A DNA stretch of 38,017 bases from a virus: IMG/VR virus record IMGVR_UViG_3300022072_000041, positions 1-38,017 of that record, one strand, 5' to 3'. The stretch's first letter is position 1. Each line of letters begins with the position of its first letter. Shown in pieces: positions 7,397 through 14,304 of this stretch. The position numbers and the translations under genes are program-made. The notes beneath the pieces are model-generated. The model saw nothing but the letters and a program-made list of their open reading frames with translations. It had not been told where the DNA came from and made no database searches.

Positions 7397-7675
7397 ATGG
7401 CATCAGTATACGACAACATGAAAGAAGGGCTTGCAACACTGGGCTTTGACTGCAGCAATTTGACAGACGACCAGATGGATCAGGTCGGCATGAATGCAGA
7501 AAACGCAGGTTTGGACTGGGACTGGGCAACTGCCGATGATGAAGGTTGCGAAACCCGTGTTCGCCGAATCATTCAAGCTAAAGAAGCCGTCGAATGTACA
7601 GGATGTATGTCAGAAGGAGAAATGATCGCCAACGCTGTAGGTGCTACTTTTGATGACTTAGGTATTCGACGATAA
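7397..7675 (+). CDS. Small acidic hypothetical protein, 92 aa
   Basis: No family recognised. The protein starts MASVYDNMKEGLATLGFDCSN, is acidic, and has a Cys-rich middle (GCETRV, then ECTGCMSEGEMI) whose ECTGC pair, with other cysteines at about 19 and 51, could bind metal; this is only a possibility. It ends GATFDDLGIRR. GGAGAG lies 6 bases before the ATG. It is the first gene after the promoter carrying the TTACCGGAAAGG element and so may be expressed separately from the helicase operon. The next small gene follows after a stable hairpin. Confidence 0.75.
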   Translation: MASVYDNMKEGLATLGFDCSNLTDDQMDQVGMNAENAGLDWDWATADDEGCETRVRRIIQAKEAVECTGCMSEGEMIANAVGATFDDLGIRR

Positions 7676-7683
7676 ATCAACCA

Positions 7684-7699
7684 GGGGCAGCAATGCCCC
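7684..7699 (+). other. RNA hairpin with GCAA tetraloop
   Basis: GGGGCA (7684-7689) pairs with TGCCCC (7694-7699) around a GCAA loop, a stable GNRA tetraloop. It sits between two small genes with no following T-run, so it is more likely an mRNA-stabilising or processing element than a terminator. Confidence 0.6.
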
Positions 7700-7720
7700 G
7701 ACAATTAAAAGGAAAATAAA

Positions 7721-7873
7721 ATGAAAACCAGAGAATTTGAAGGTAATTCGATCGAAGACATTATCGCCAAGATTGAAGCAGAAGGTGATGTCTTCAGCTT
7801 TGCAGCGTTCAAGCGCAGCGATGGCGTTTGGCGCGTAGTCGCCGAGTGGTTCGAGGTTGTCCCGCTGCACTAG
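7721..7873 (+). CDS. Small hypothetical protein, 50 aa
   Basis: Open from the ATG at 7721 to the TAG at 7871-7873, with AAAAGGA about 8 bases upstream. The product begins MKTREFEGNSIEDIIAKIEAEG and ends WRVVAEWFEVVPLH. The pattern is helix then two strands (FSFAAFKRSDGVWRVVAEWF), a compact alpha-beta miniprotein with no membrane segment. Function unknown. It is the last gene of the rightward early block and its stop overlaps the stop of the leftward DUF5675 gene. Confidence 0.7.
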   Translation: MKTREFEGNSIEDIIAKIEAEGDVFSFAAFKRSDGVWRVVAEWFEVVPLH

Positions 7874-7877
7874 CGGG
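7861..7877. terminator. Hairpin over convergent stop codons (possible bidirectional terminator)
   Basis: CCCGCT (7861-7866) pairs with AGCGGG (7872-7877) around GCACT. It covers the stop codons of the rightward 50-aa gene and the leftward DUF5675 gene. A competing stem, GCGGGT with ACCCGC, starts at 7873. Neither direction has a clear T-run, so intrinsic termination is weakly supported. Confidence 0.35.
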
Positions 7878-8277
7878 TATCGTCAACCCGCAGCGCAGCC
7901 TCGCGAATTACCAGCGGCATTGTCTTGATGTCGCTGGTGATCCTGTAAAATTCGGCAACAGCGTTGGCGCTGTTTGTGACGCCTTCTAGGTGGGCAAACA
8001 GCCCCCGCCCAAAACCAATGCACCCTTCCACGTCATGCGCGTAGTTTGCTGTATGGATCAGGATGTGGGTCCGTCCAGGTACGTCAGCGACCTCCCATGT
8101 GTCTGGCCCAAAGCGTGGAGAGTTGACCCGGACCATCGTGTACTCGCCCACCGGGATGCATGACACGCTGGGCGCGTTGTCAAGCCAAGGTCGCTCAATG
8201 GTCCACCAGGACATGTCGTTGTAGCTGGCGCGACCCAGGGTGCGATTGTTGAAATTGGCAAAGCGAGTTAGTTCCAT
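7870..8277 (-). CDS. DUF5675 protein, candidate cell-wall lysis enzyme
   Basis: A 135-aa protein from the ATG at 8277; longer in-frame readings extend into the holin gene and are not used. It matches the DUF5675 pattern: MELTRFANFNNRTLGRASY, then IPVGEYTMVRVNSPRFG and VPGRTHILIHTANYAHDVEGCIGFG. The last piece (H75 with GCI, C86) resembles the His-then-Gly-Cys active site of L,D-transpeptidase (YkuD) folds, which suggests a peptidoglycan-acting role. It lies directly after the holin, in the usual endolysin slot, and no other endolysin was found. Family assignment is fairly secure; lytic activity is inference. The start overlaps the holin stop as TAATG. Confidence 0.8.
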   Translation of the reverse strand: MELTRFANFNNRTLGRASYNDMSWWTIERPWLDNAPSVSCIPVGEYTMVRVNSPRFGPDTWEVADVPGRTHILIHTANYAHDVEGCIGFGRGLFAHLEGVTNSANAVAEFYRITSDIKTMPLVIREAALRVDDTR

Positions 8278-8687
8278 TATTTTTTGGCAACGTTGTTTAT
8301 TTTTTCGTAGGTCCGCAAACCGCCCAGGCCCAGCATACCAATCAAAATTGGCGTCAGTTGACTGGAGTCCAGAACGGGAAACTCCGGTGGCGTATCCATT
8401 GCGATGACCGCAACGAAGCGCATAAGTGGCGACAGCACGAACTGATAAGCCAGAGAAGCCACACACACCCAGCCAACAGCAGGACGCCAACCGCCAATAA
8501 ATAGACTGCTGCTTGCCGCTTCAACTTTGTTGATTTCGAGCTGTCCCAACCTGGCTTGAATCTCACCGGCCATCTCCTGCGTCTGTGCCTCGGCCATCAG
8601 CTTGGCGGCCAGGTCTTTGTCTTTGACAAACTTACCGATAAAAGTATCCAGCAAGCCCAGGCCGGCGGTTACCGGGTCCAGGGTCAT
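8277..8687 (-). CDS. Holin, 3TM gene-transfer-agent type
   Basis: A 136-aa membrane protein of the GTA_holin_3TM type. An amphipathic N-terminal region (DPVTAGLGLLDTFIGKFVKDKD) is followed by a helical charged stretch, then the diagnostic SLFIGGWRPAVGWVCVASLA at about 61-80 and hydrophobic helices at about 70-95 and 112-124. The C-terminus is short and basic (INNVAKK). Holins form lesions in the inner membrane that release or activate the lysis enzyme. It is coupled to both neighbours: ATGA with the upstream coiled-coil gene and TAATG with DUF5675. Confidence 0.88.
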   Translation of the reverse strand: MTLDPVTAGLGLLDTFIGKFVKDKDLAAKLMAEAQTQEMAGEIQARLGQLEINKVEAASSSLFIGGWRPAVGWVCVASLAYQFVLSPLMRFVAVIAMDTPPEFPVLDSSQLTPILIGMLGLGGLRTYEKINNVAKK

Positions 8688-9229
8688 GCTTCACCTTCAC
8701 TTGTGGCCACGGTCAGTATGGCCTTGGCATCACCGCTCATGTTGTAGCCGGCCAGGCCGAACAAGCCGATTAGGATGATGATGATGGGCGCCATGATCCA
8801 GCGCAAGTTGGGTGAGTCGATAAGGCTGCCGGCGCCAGTGATGGGCGTATGTCCCAGCTTGGCAACGTTCGTTTCAAGGTCGCTGATCAGCTCAAACTGG
8901 GTGGCGCTCTGGCTCCGCAGTTGGTTGGACAGAGACTCGTTGGCTGACAGGCGGTCTGATGTGGAGTCGAGCTTAGTGATGACCCTGGTTAATGATGTGC
9001 TGACATTGCCAAATTTTTCATCTGATCGCGCCATGTGGACATCTTGGGCAATCTGCAGCTTGTTGAGTGCTGCCAGTATACTTGTGGATGAGTCTTCCAT
9101 TTTTTGCGACAGCGTAATGATGCGCCGCTCGTTAGCAGATAACTTTAGGCTAAACTCCCGCACGAGGTTGGTCAGGTCTTGAGTTCCGCGTTCAAGTGCT
9201 GCCACCTTTGTCTCCAAGTCATCTGGCAT
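8684..9229 (-). CDS. Membrane-anchored coiled-coil protein of the lysis cassette
   Basis: A 181-aa protein with a long N-terminal helical region (residues 1-125) of heptad-like repeats (LETKVAALERGTQDLTNLVR onward) and one C-terminal membrane helix at about 144-163 (RWIMAPIIIILIGLFGLAGY), then a short tail. The tail-anchored coiled coil heads the leftward lysis operon and overlaps the holin start by four bases. It could be a holin partner, antiholin-like factor or spanin-like protein, but no lipoprotein partner lies next to it. No named family is recognised. A promoter candidate lies just upstream in the divergent gap. Confidence 0.78.
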   Translation of the reverse strand: MPDDLETKVAALERGTQDLTNLVREFSLKLSANERRIITLSQKMEDSSTSILAALNKLQIAQDVHMARSDEKFGNVSTSLTRVITKLDSTSDRLSANESLSNQLRSQSATQFELISDLETNVAKLGHTPITGAGSLIDSPNLRWIMAPIIIILIGLFGLAGYNMSGDAKAILTVATSEGEA

Positions 9230-9252
9230 CTGGCGAAACTCATTAAGATTAA

Positions 9253-9279
9253 AAGATACCTAATTTTCGCACAAGTCAA
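9253..9279 (-). promoter_or_regulatory. Weak promoter candidate for the lysis operon
   Basis: On the minus strand, TTGACT (9279-9274) and TATCTT (9258-9253) are separated by 15 bases, shorter than ideal. It lies 24 bases upstream of the coiled-coil gene, in the 130-base divergent gap that also holds the rightward TTACCGGAAAGG promoter. Confidence 0.35.
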
Positions 9280-9301
9280 TGGTATACGCTACTTCTAACA
9301 G

Positions 9302-9331
9302 TTGCAGTTGTTACCGGAAAGGGTGTAAGCT
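9302..9331 (+). promoter_or_regulatory. Putative promoter with TTACCGGAAAGG element, copy 3
   Basis: TTGCAG (9302-9307) is followed by the 12-mer (9311-9322) and TGTAAGCT (9324-9331), an extended -10-like sequence. Aligned on the 12-mer, this matches the element at 7345: the same TG and TA bases follow at the same distance. The next gene begins at 9359 with a perfect GAGGAGG ribosome-binding site. Confidence 0.55.
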
Positions 9332-9358
9332 GTTGGATCAAACTAACGAGGAGGCAAC

Positions 9359-9496
9359 ATGAGCAACACAAACTACATCAAGAAACACCGCGACAAGCGT
9401 GCAGCAGATGGCCTGGTGCGCGTTGACGTATGGGTGCACAACACCAACAAGGCTGAGATCAAAGCATTAGCCAAGCAACTGGAGGTGGCAAAATGA
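9359..9496 (+). CDS. Small basic protein, possible ribbon-helix-helix fold, 45 aa
   Basis: The ATG at 9359 is preceded by GAGGAGG at ideal spacing, one of the strongest ribosome-binding sites here. The product begins MSNTNYIKKHRDKRAADGLV and continues RVDVWVHNTNKAEIKALAKQ. A basic arm, one strand (LVRVDVWV) and a helix fit a ribbon-helix-helix-like DNA-binding miniprotein, as in small phage and antitoxin proteins with VRVEVWVP-type strands. It could bind the TTACCGGAAAGG element upstream of its own gene, which is inference only. Its stop overlaps the next start (ATGA). Confidence 0.7.
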   Translation: MSNTNYIKKHRDKRAADGLVRVDVWVHNTNKAEIKALAKQLEVAK

Positions 9497-9588
9497 TGGA
9501 AGGATACTGGGAAGCCCAGCAGCAGTACGATGACCAGCACGATGACTGGGACGATGAGGATGAGATGGAGGATGACGATTATGACTAG
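9493..9588 (+). CDS. Very acidic mini-protein, 31 aa
   Basis: Open from the ATG at 9493, overlapping the previous stop as ATGA, to the TAG at 9586-9588; GGAGGTGG is just upstream. The product begins MMEGYWEAQQQYDDQHDDWD and the rest is almost all Asp and Glu. Highly acidic phage miniproteins can act as DNA mimics or inhibitors of host DNA-binding enzymes, but nothing here proves that. The overlap and good ribosome-binding site support translation despite the small size. Confidence 0.55.
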   Translation: MMEGYWEAQQQYDDQHDDWDDEDEMEDDDYD

Positions 9589-9664
9589 AAAACCAATCTT
9601 CTGGCTTTACGCGGTGCTGGTGCTAGTGACCATACACCTAGTGTTAGACCTGGGCCTGCTATAA
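9581..9664 (+). CDS. Single-span membrane mini-protein, 27 aa
   Basis: The ATG at 9581 lies inside the end of the preceding acidic gene and the frame ends with TAA at 9662-9664. GAGGATGACG upstream includes a GAGGA ribosome-binding site. The product begins MTRKPIFWLYAVLVLVTIHL and stays hydrophobic to the end, a basic start followed by one membrane helix. Its place opposite the lysis cassette allows a lysis-timing role, but the function is unknown. Confidence 0.5.
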   Translation: MTRKPIFWLYAVLVLVTIHLVLDLGLL

Positions 9665-9720
9665 ATCAGAGCCGTCATTAGTTATGGTTAGTAGTTATTG
9701 CTGTGGTCTTTTGTAGACTC

Positions 9721-11673
9721 TCATCGCACAGGTTTCAGGATTTCTTCTACGCGAGCAATCAGTGCTTTGTTTTTGCTGTATTTTGCCCCCTCTCTGACCA
9801 GCGTTGCGGCGGGAATAGGCATTCCTGACACCATAAATCCACCCATAGCGTCCAGCGCAACCATAAGCGCAGACGTAGTTCCTGGTGCGTTTACCGCGCC
9901 CGGTGGTGCCGTGTAGATCACTCGCGCTATCTCGGCTAGGTCGCGCATAATCTGCGCCTGCTTCTTGCCGTACAACGCTTCAAGTTTGCCGCGCCTGTCC
10001 AGTTCAGCTATTTTCTTGGACAATTTGTCAGGCGACAGTAGTGGTAGACCTCTGGAGTCGCTGCCGCTTCCCGACAGAGATGACTGCTTGATGTTGTCAA
10101 TCAACTGAGCCTTAAGGTCTTGCCATGCTTGTTTGCCTTCTGAGCCGCCCTTCAGCAGCGTAACGCGCAGTTTGTTTATTTCTTCAATCGAAGAATCAAG
10201 TATGACTTTTTTAAACACGTCCTCAAACGCGATGGTTCGCTCGCTGGTGCCTTTTTTCTCAGCCAAAAGTCGCTTGGTAATACCCACGTTTTCAAATTCT
10301 TGAGCAAATTTTGCTCGCGCCTTACGGGCGTCCCGATAGATTGGGCCACCGCTGTTCTCGGTTGCATCATCAATTGCTTTGATCGCCATACGTCTTATGC
10401 GAGCTTCTTTAGGGGCGTATATGTCAGTAAACTCATTGACATCTTGCCGCAGTAGCTCCGCGTCGTTGAGTGCTATAGTGCCGGGCGAATAAGACCCGTC
10501 ATCATTTTTAATAGCCGCGCCAATTCTGACAATTTCCCTAGAAATGTCTGTGCTGTTGCCCGCGTTTCTATGTTTATCAAGCAGGGCCATCAACTCGGGC
10601 ATGGTCACCATCTCTACCGGGGCCAACGTCTCACCGGCCTCACGCGCCTGCTCGTACAGATTGTCAACTTTCTTTTTCTGAACCTTCATTCTAGTGACTA
10701 GCGCCCGGTCAACTGCTTGTCCGATATCTCGGTCTTCGACGCTACGCGGCCCAATCGTTTCAAACAAGTAATCGAAATTTTGTTGCAACGCCGCACTTTG
10801 ATTTTCTGTCCGCTCGCGCAGCCGTCTCCCCAGTTCTGGGTTTTTTGCCAACTCCTTCTCATCCCGCAGCAGCTCAAAGTCTCGCGCAGCCTGCCCCAAT
10901 GTCAGGCCGGTCTCACCCTCAAACTTGACGGGCATGCTTTCAGCAATTGCTACCCGACGCAGTGATTCAGGCGTCTGCGCTGCACCAACGCTCCTGGCAG
11001 CAGTATCAGGCGCACGACGGTCTGGCATCATAGTCGCAGCTCGTTCTGTAGCGCCTGCAAGTGACGGGGCTACTGTCGGTGCAGCGGCACCCGCCAGTCT
11101 ACCTGCAGTCATCCCTAATGCGCTTGTCGCTGGCCCCATAAACGGAGTACCTACAGCGCCAGCTAAATCTCCAATGGCTTGCACGTTACGCTGACCAGTT
11201 CGAGACCTTGGCTCATAGGTGCTTCGCTGCATTTCCATCATGGAAGCGTCGCGTATCCGTTTAGCAGCCTCTGCTGTACCAAGCTGACCGCTCTCAATCT
11301 CTTTAGCTAGAGTGTCGAGAAATCCAGCAACTCCACCGACAAGGCCAGTAGTTGCAGCAGTACCCATAGTTAGAGCTGTCTCTGCAGCACCCATTATCTC
11401 GCTTTCGGCAAATGGCCCTTGAGGCACAGGCTCTGATGGTGGCTGTCGCACTTGAACACCCATGCCGCCAGCAAGCTCTTGCCCAGGTATTTCTACAGCC
11501 GACTCCATGCCGCCGAACTGTGGCGCTTGTATTGGCTGCTGTGGCGCTGCCTGCTGCTGTGGCTGGTATAGATCAGCGGCAGCTTGCATGATCTGCGCTT
11601 CGTCTGCCCCATCCGGGCCTTCAATTTCTAGGATTGAGCCGTCAGGTGCTTGAACTTTATAAATTGTTGCCAT
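9721..11673 (-). CDS. Large ejection protein, P22 gp16-like position
   Basis: A 650-aa virion protein, the last gene of the leftward structural operon, in the slot of P22 gp16. The N-terminus MATIYKVQAPDGSILEIEGP is the short strand module found at the start of many phage internal or injected proteins, followed by a Gln/Pro-rich linker (residues 37-52) and a GMGVQV peptide at 70-75. Residues about 90-130 hold a glycine/alanine-rich amphipathic stretch that could contact membrane. The remainder (about 230-560) is long, charged and helical. It is probably ejected to help DNA cross the cell envelope. Assigned by context and composition, not by a firm family match. Confidence 0.75.
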   Translation of the reverse strand: MATIYKVQAPDGSILEIEGPDGADEAQIMQAAADLYQPQQQAAPQQPIQAPQFGGMESAVEIPGQELAGGMGVQVRQPPSEPVPQGPFAESEIMGAAETALTMGTAATTGLVGGVAGFLDTLAKEIESGQLGTAEAAKRIRDASMMEMQRSTYEPRSRTGQRNVQAIGDLAGAVGTPFMGPATSALGMTAGRLAGAAAPTVAPSLAGATERAATMMPDRRAPDTAARSVGAAQTPESLRRVAIAESMPVKFEGETGLTLGQAARDFELLRDEKELAKNPELGRRLRERTENQSAALQQNFDYLFETIGPRSVEDRDIGQAVDRALVTRMKVQKKKVDNLYEQAREAGETLAPVEMVTMPELMALLDKHRNAGNSTDISREIVRIGAAIKNDDGSYSPGTIALNDAELLRQDVNEFTDIYAPKEARIRRMAIKAIDDATENSGGPIYRDARKARAKFAQEFENVGITKRLLAEKKGTSERTIAFEDVFKKVILDSSIEEINKLRVTLLKGGSEGKQAWQDLKAQLIDNIKQSSLSGSGSDSRGLPLLSPDKLSKKIAELDRRGKLEALYGKKQAQIMRDLAEIARVIYTAPPGAVNAPGTTSALMVALDAMGGFMVSGMPIPAATLVREGAKYSKNKALIARVEEILKPVR

Positions 11674-11675
11674 GA

Positions 11676-13058
11676 TTATGGCCCTGGGCTTTGGCTTATG
11701 AGTTTAAATCCTGGAGTTTGTGCGCCAGGAACTTGAACCCCCATGCCTGCAGCGGAACTTCGACCCCTGGCTGCAGCAGTGTTGGCTCCAATATCGCCGT
11801 ACTTGTTTTGCAAAAACTCTTGAGCCTTGTTGGTCAGCTCTTTTATGGTGGCGATGTTATTTTTTAGTCGCTCGCTACTCTGGCGCAGAGACAGGCTCTT
11901 AAGCGCACCAGCCAATCGGTTCCCCTCTGGGCCACTCAATGCCCCCATTCCCTTCATCTTGGGAATCTGGGTTAGGAATACTTGATCCTGAAGCGTTTTA
12001 ATAGTCTCCTGATAGTCAGCCACGGGCTGGTTCCATGTCGCGTTGTACCATGCGTCACCTCCTTCTAGCGTGCCAGTTGAAGCTTCACGGACGTTCTGAA
12101 ATGGTATTCCCATTGTGGTTATCTTTTGCTCTCCCAATGCCTCCAGATCCTCAACGGTACTCATCATGGTATCCACGTTTAGCTGGGCTGTTTCTACCTC
12201 GCTGGCTTTCTCAATAGTCGCGTTATCTCGTGCAATTTGAGCGTTATTAAGGTCGCTTTCCAGCTTTTGAATAGATAGTTCGCTTGTCGCTTGATCTCTT
12301 GCGTTTATCAGGTTAGCTATGCGCTTGTTCTGCTTTGCAATTTTTGGATCAGTTATCAATGAGCTGATATCAAATCCTTTTGACGATGCTTCTGCGGCAG
12401 CCAATGACTCTGCAAATTTTGCGTCGATAGCTGCTTTCGCTGCTTCTGCAGTGGCTTTCTTTTTCAACATGGGCTGCAATTCGTTTGCGCGTCGAATGTT
12501 TGCTAACTCGGCCATCAGAGTAGGGAGCTTTTCTGGCGCAACTACACCGGCAGACATGATCAATCCTAATTTTGCACCTTCGGGGCTAGATTGGATGTTT
12601 AATATCTGCGCTTCTAGTGCGGCGGCCTCTTCATCATTGCCAGAAGCCTTTGCGGCATCTGCCCTCTCCTGAGCAATTTTAATAGCAGCCTCTGGGCGAT
12701 TAGCCTCTACCGCTGCCAGAAGTTGAGTATAAAACGAGTAAGAAGTCTTTTGCTGCGCCTCGTTGAGCATGTCCCACCGTGGCTTGATTGACTCGCTAAA
12801 CATTGGGAAATCAACCAGAACCCCCTTAACCTGATCTGCTGTCGGGTTTGGGCCAAGACTCGAAACGGCTTGCTGGAACTGTCTCTGCTTGTCCTGGGCC
12901 TTCCTGTACTCATCAACCTTCATCTGGTTCAGCTCAAAGTTCTGCTGACCAATTGCCTGTTGCTGTTTCGCTGCTTGAATAGCTCCAGCATCCTTAAAGC
13001 CCTGCATGGCCATAGAAAGCGGGTTTGCTGTCTGATAACTTGAATAATCTAGTGCCAT
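11676..13058 (-). CDS. Ejection protein, P22 gp20-like
   Basis: A 460-aa protein, largely helical and Ala/Gln/Glu-rich, beginning MALDYSSYQTANPLSMAMQGFKD, with long coiled-coil-like stretches (residues about 35-65 and 195-320). It lies between the gp7-like and gp16-like proteins, as gp20 does in P22, and such DNA transfer proteins are packaged inside the head and ejected ahead of or with the genome. The C-terminus carries GMGVQVPGAQTPGF (438-451), related to a peptide in two other virion proteins of this phage. It ends two bases before the next start. No catalytic motif seen. Confidence 0.78.
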   Translation of the reverse strand: MALDYSSYQTANPLSMAMQGFKDAGAIQAAKQQQAIGQQNFELNQMKVDEYRKAQDKQRQFQQAVSSLGPNPTADQVKGVLVDFPMFSESIKPRWDMLNEAQQKTSYSFYTQLLAAVEANRPEAAIKIAQERADAAKASGNDEEAAALEAQILNIQSSPEGAKLGLIMSAGVVAPEKLPTLMAELANIRRANELQPMLKKKATAEAAKAAIDAKFAESLAAAEASSKGFDISSLITDPKIAKQNKRIANLINARDQATSELSIQKLESDLNNAQIARDNATIEKASEVETAQLNVDTMMSTVEDLEALGEQKITTMGIPFQNVREASTGTLEGGDAWYNATWNQPVADYQETIKTLQDQVFLTQIPKMKGMGALSGPEGNRLAGALKSLSLRQSSERLKNNIATIKELTNKAQEFLQNKYGDIGANTAAARGRSSAAGMGVQVPGAQTPGFKLISQSPGP

Positions 13059-13070
13059 GATGGTTTCCTA

Positions 13071-13847
13071 TTATCCTGGTAGAACAGCACCCGGCGCACC
13101 GGGAACAGTGACATAACCTGCTGAAGTTGACGGTGGCGGTGTTGCTGTAGTAGCAAACGGGCCATAACCCATCGCTCCAAGGCCGCCCAAATACCCAACA
13201 GACCCAGCAACATTACCCCACGCTTGACCCCTAGCGAGCTGTGCCTGTGCCTGTGCTTGGCCAGTCTGAGCGTTTAAGTTGCCAATGTTAGACGCCATAT
13301 TCATGCCTGCCGCACCCTGACCCGCTGCAGACGCTTGACCCATTGTGGCAAGGTTCTGAGCTGCGTTGCCGCCGAAAGTGACCATGCCGCCCAGCTTATT
13401 ATATTTGTCTTCGATCATTTGAGATAGAACCGCTGGCCTGAATTGAGCCAGTGCTGCCTGGATATTTCCACCACGAAGGCCACCAGTTGCTGATGCGTTC
13501 TGTAGCATCGCGTTCTCGCCTTGGCGAACATGCTCCATGTACAACGGTGACTGCTCGATTCGATTGATAGCTTCCTGCTGCGCTTCTGGGCCAAACATTC
13601 CGTTTAATGCTTGCTGCTCATTAAGTGCCGGTTGAGCAACATCTGAATAAGATGACAACTGTCTGAGCGCCGGTGTTCCAGCATCAACGTATGGCTTCAG
13701 TGTGCGCTGCATAGCCGCAAATTGAGCGCGTTGCTCTTCAATGCTTGCACCAGATGACTCCTGCTGCGCCTGTGCCGCCTTGCTCGCGGATCTTGATGAC
13801 ATAACCCCGCCAACAACGGCTGACCCGACAATTGCTGCTGCTACCAT
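13071..13847 (-). CDS. Ejection protein, P22 gp7-like DNA transfer protein
   Basis: A 258-aa protein with the recognisable gp7-type core: an N-terminal hydrophobic glycine-rich helix (AAAIVGSAVVGGVMSS), the helical SIEEQRAQFAAMQRTLKPYV, then SPLYMEHVRQGENAMLQNAS, TGGLRGGNIQAALAQFRP and the GGMVTFGGNAAQNLATMGQ repeat-like Ala/Gly/Gln region. It ends in a Pro/Gly-rich tail (GYVTVPGAPGAVLPG). In P22, gp7 is carried in the head and ejected at infection with gp16 and gp20. Its position between the accessory enzyme pair and the gp20-like gene agrees. Confidence 0.88.
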   Translation of the reverse strand: MVAAAIVGSAVVGGVMSSRSASKAAQAQQESSGASIEEQRAQFAAMQRTLKPYVDAGTPALRQLSSYSDVAQPALNEQQALNGMFGPEAQQEAINRIEQSPLYMEHVRQGENAMLQNASATGGLRGGNIQAALAQFRPAVLSQMIEDKYNKLGGMVTFGGNAAQNLATMGQASAAGQGAAGMNMASNIGNLNAQTGQAQAQAQLARGQAWGNVAGSVGYLGGLGAMGYGPFATTATPPPSTSAGYVTVPGAPGAVLPG

Positions 13848-13848
13848 G

Positions 13849-14304
13849 TTATTCTCCTAACCACTTAGAGTAGTAAACCTCAACGCGCTCAAAATTCAAA
13901 CGCTCAAACATCCAAGATGCGTCAAGGTGACACTTCGACCCAACAAACCAACGGTCAACGCCTCGACGCTTCAATTCTTTCTCGACAAAATTAAACAGCA
14001 CCGCACCTGTGCTATTGCCACGCTTCTCGGGGTGCAGCCAGAATATGTCCATATTGCATGTCAAGCATGTCTTGTAGTGCAGACCTGGCGCAATAAACCC
14101 AATGAAGTATCCAATTGGTTTCCCGTCCTCTCGGAGCGTGACAAACAATAGCTCATCCATGCTCTCCTTGAATTCGTAGATGTTATATTGTGGATCAAGC
14201 GGTACTTTGTCTTTTTCTAGCGCCAATTCTTCCCAGTGCAGCGGGAACAGTGGCTTGAATTCTGGCAGGCTGGCCGTAAACGACTCGATCTGCGCAGTAA
14301 TCAT
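13849..14304 (-). CDS. GNAT-family N-acetyltransferase
   Basis: A 151-aa protein with the GNAT fold pattern: strand IGYFIGFIAPG at about 63-73, strand CNMDIFWLHPEKRGNSTGAVLFN at about 83-105 containing the acetyl-CoA-binding R-G-N-S-T-G-A loop, helix FVEKELKRRGV, strand RWFVGSKCH and a C-terminal LNFERVEVYYSKWLG. Many P22-like and other tailed phages carry a GNAT protein among structural genes; the target is unknown and may be a virion or host protein. It overlaps the hydroxylase gene by four bases (ATGA), so the two are made together and may act in the same modification. Confidence 0.88.
   Translation of the reverse strand: MITAQIESFTASLPEFKPLFPLHWEELALEKDKVPLDPQYNIYEFKESMDELLFVTLREDGKPIGYFIGFIAPGLHYKTCLTCNMDIFWLHPEKRGNSTGAVLFNFVEKELKRRGVDRWFVGSKCHLDASWMFERLNFERVEVYYSKWLGE

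Noticed and set aside
8278-8490. N-terminal extension of the DUF5675 gene to give 206 aa
   Set aside because: The extension lies wholly inside the holin gene, is not family-like, and the ATG at 8277 overlaps the holin stop as TAATG.
9665-9720. Intrinsic terminator between the 27-aa gene and the gp16-like gene
   Set aside because: Only a 4-bp stem (GTCT with AGAC) is visible with no T-run, too weak to annotate.
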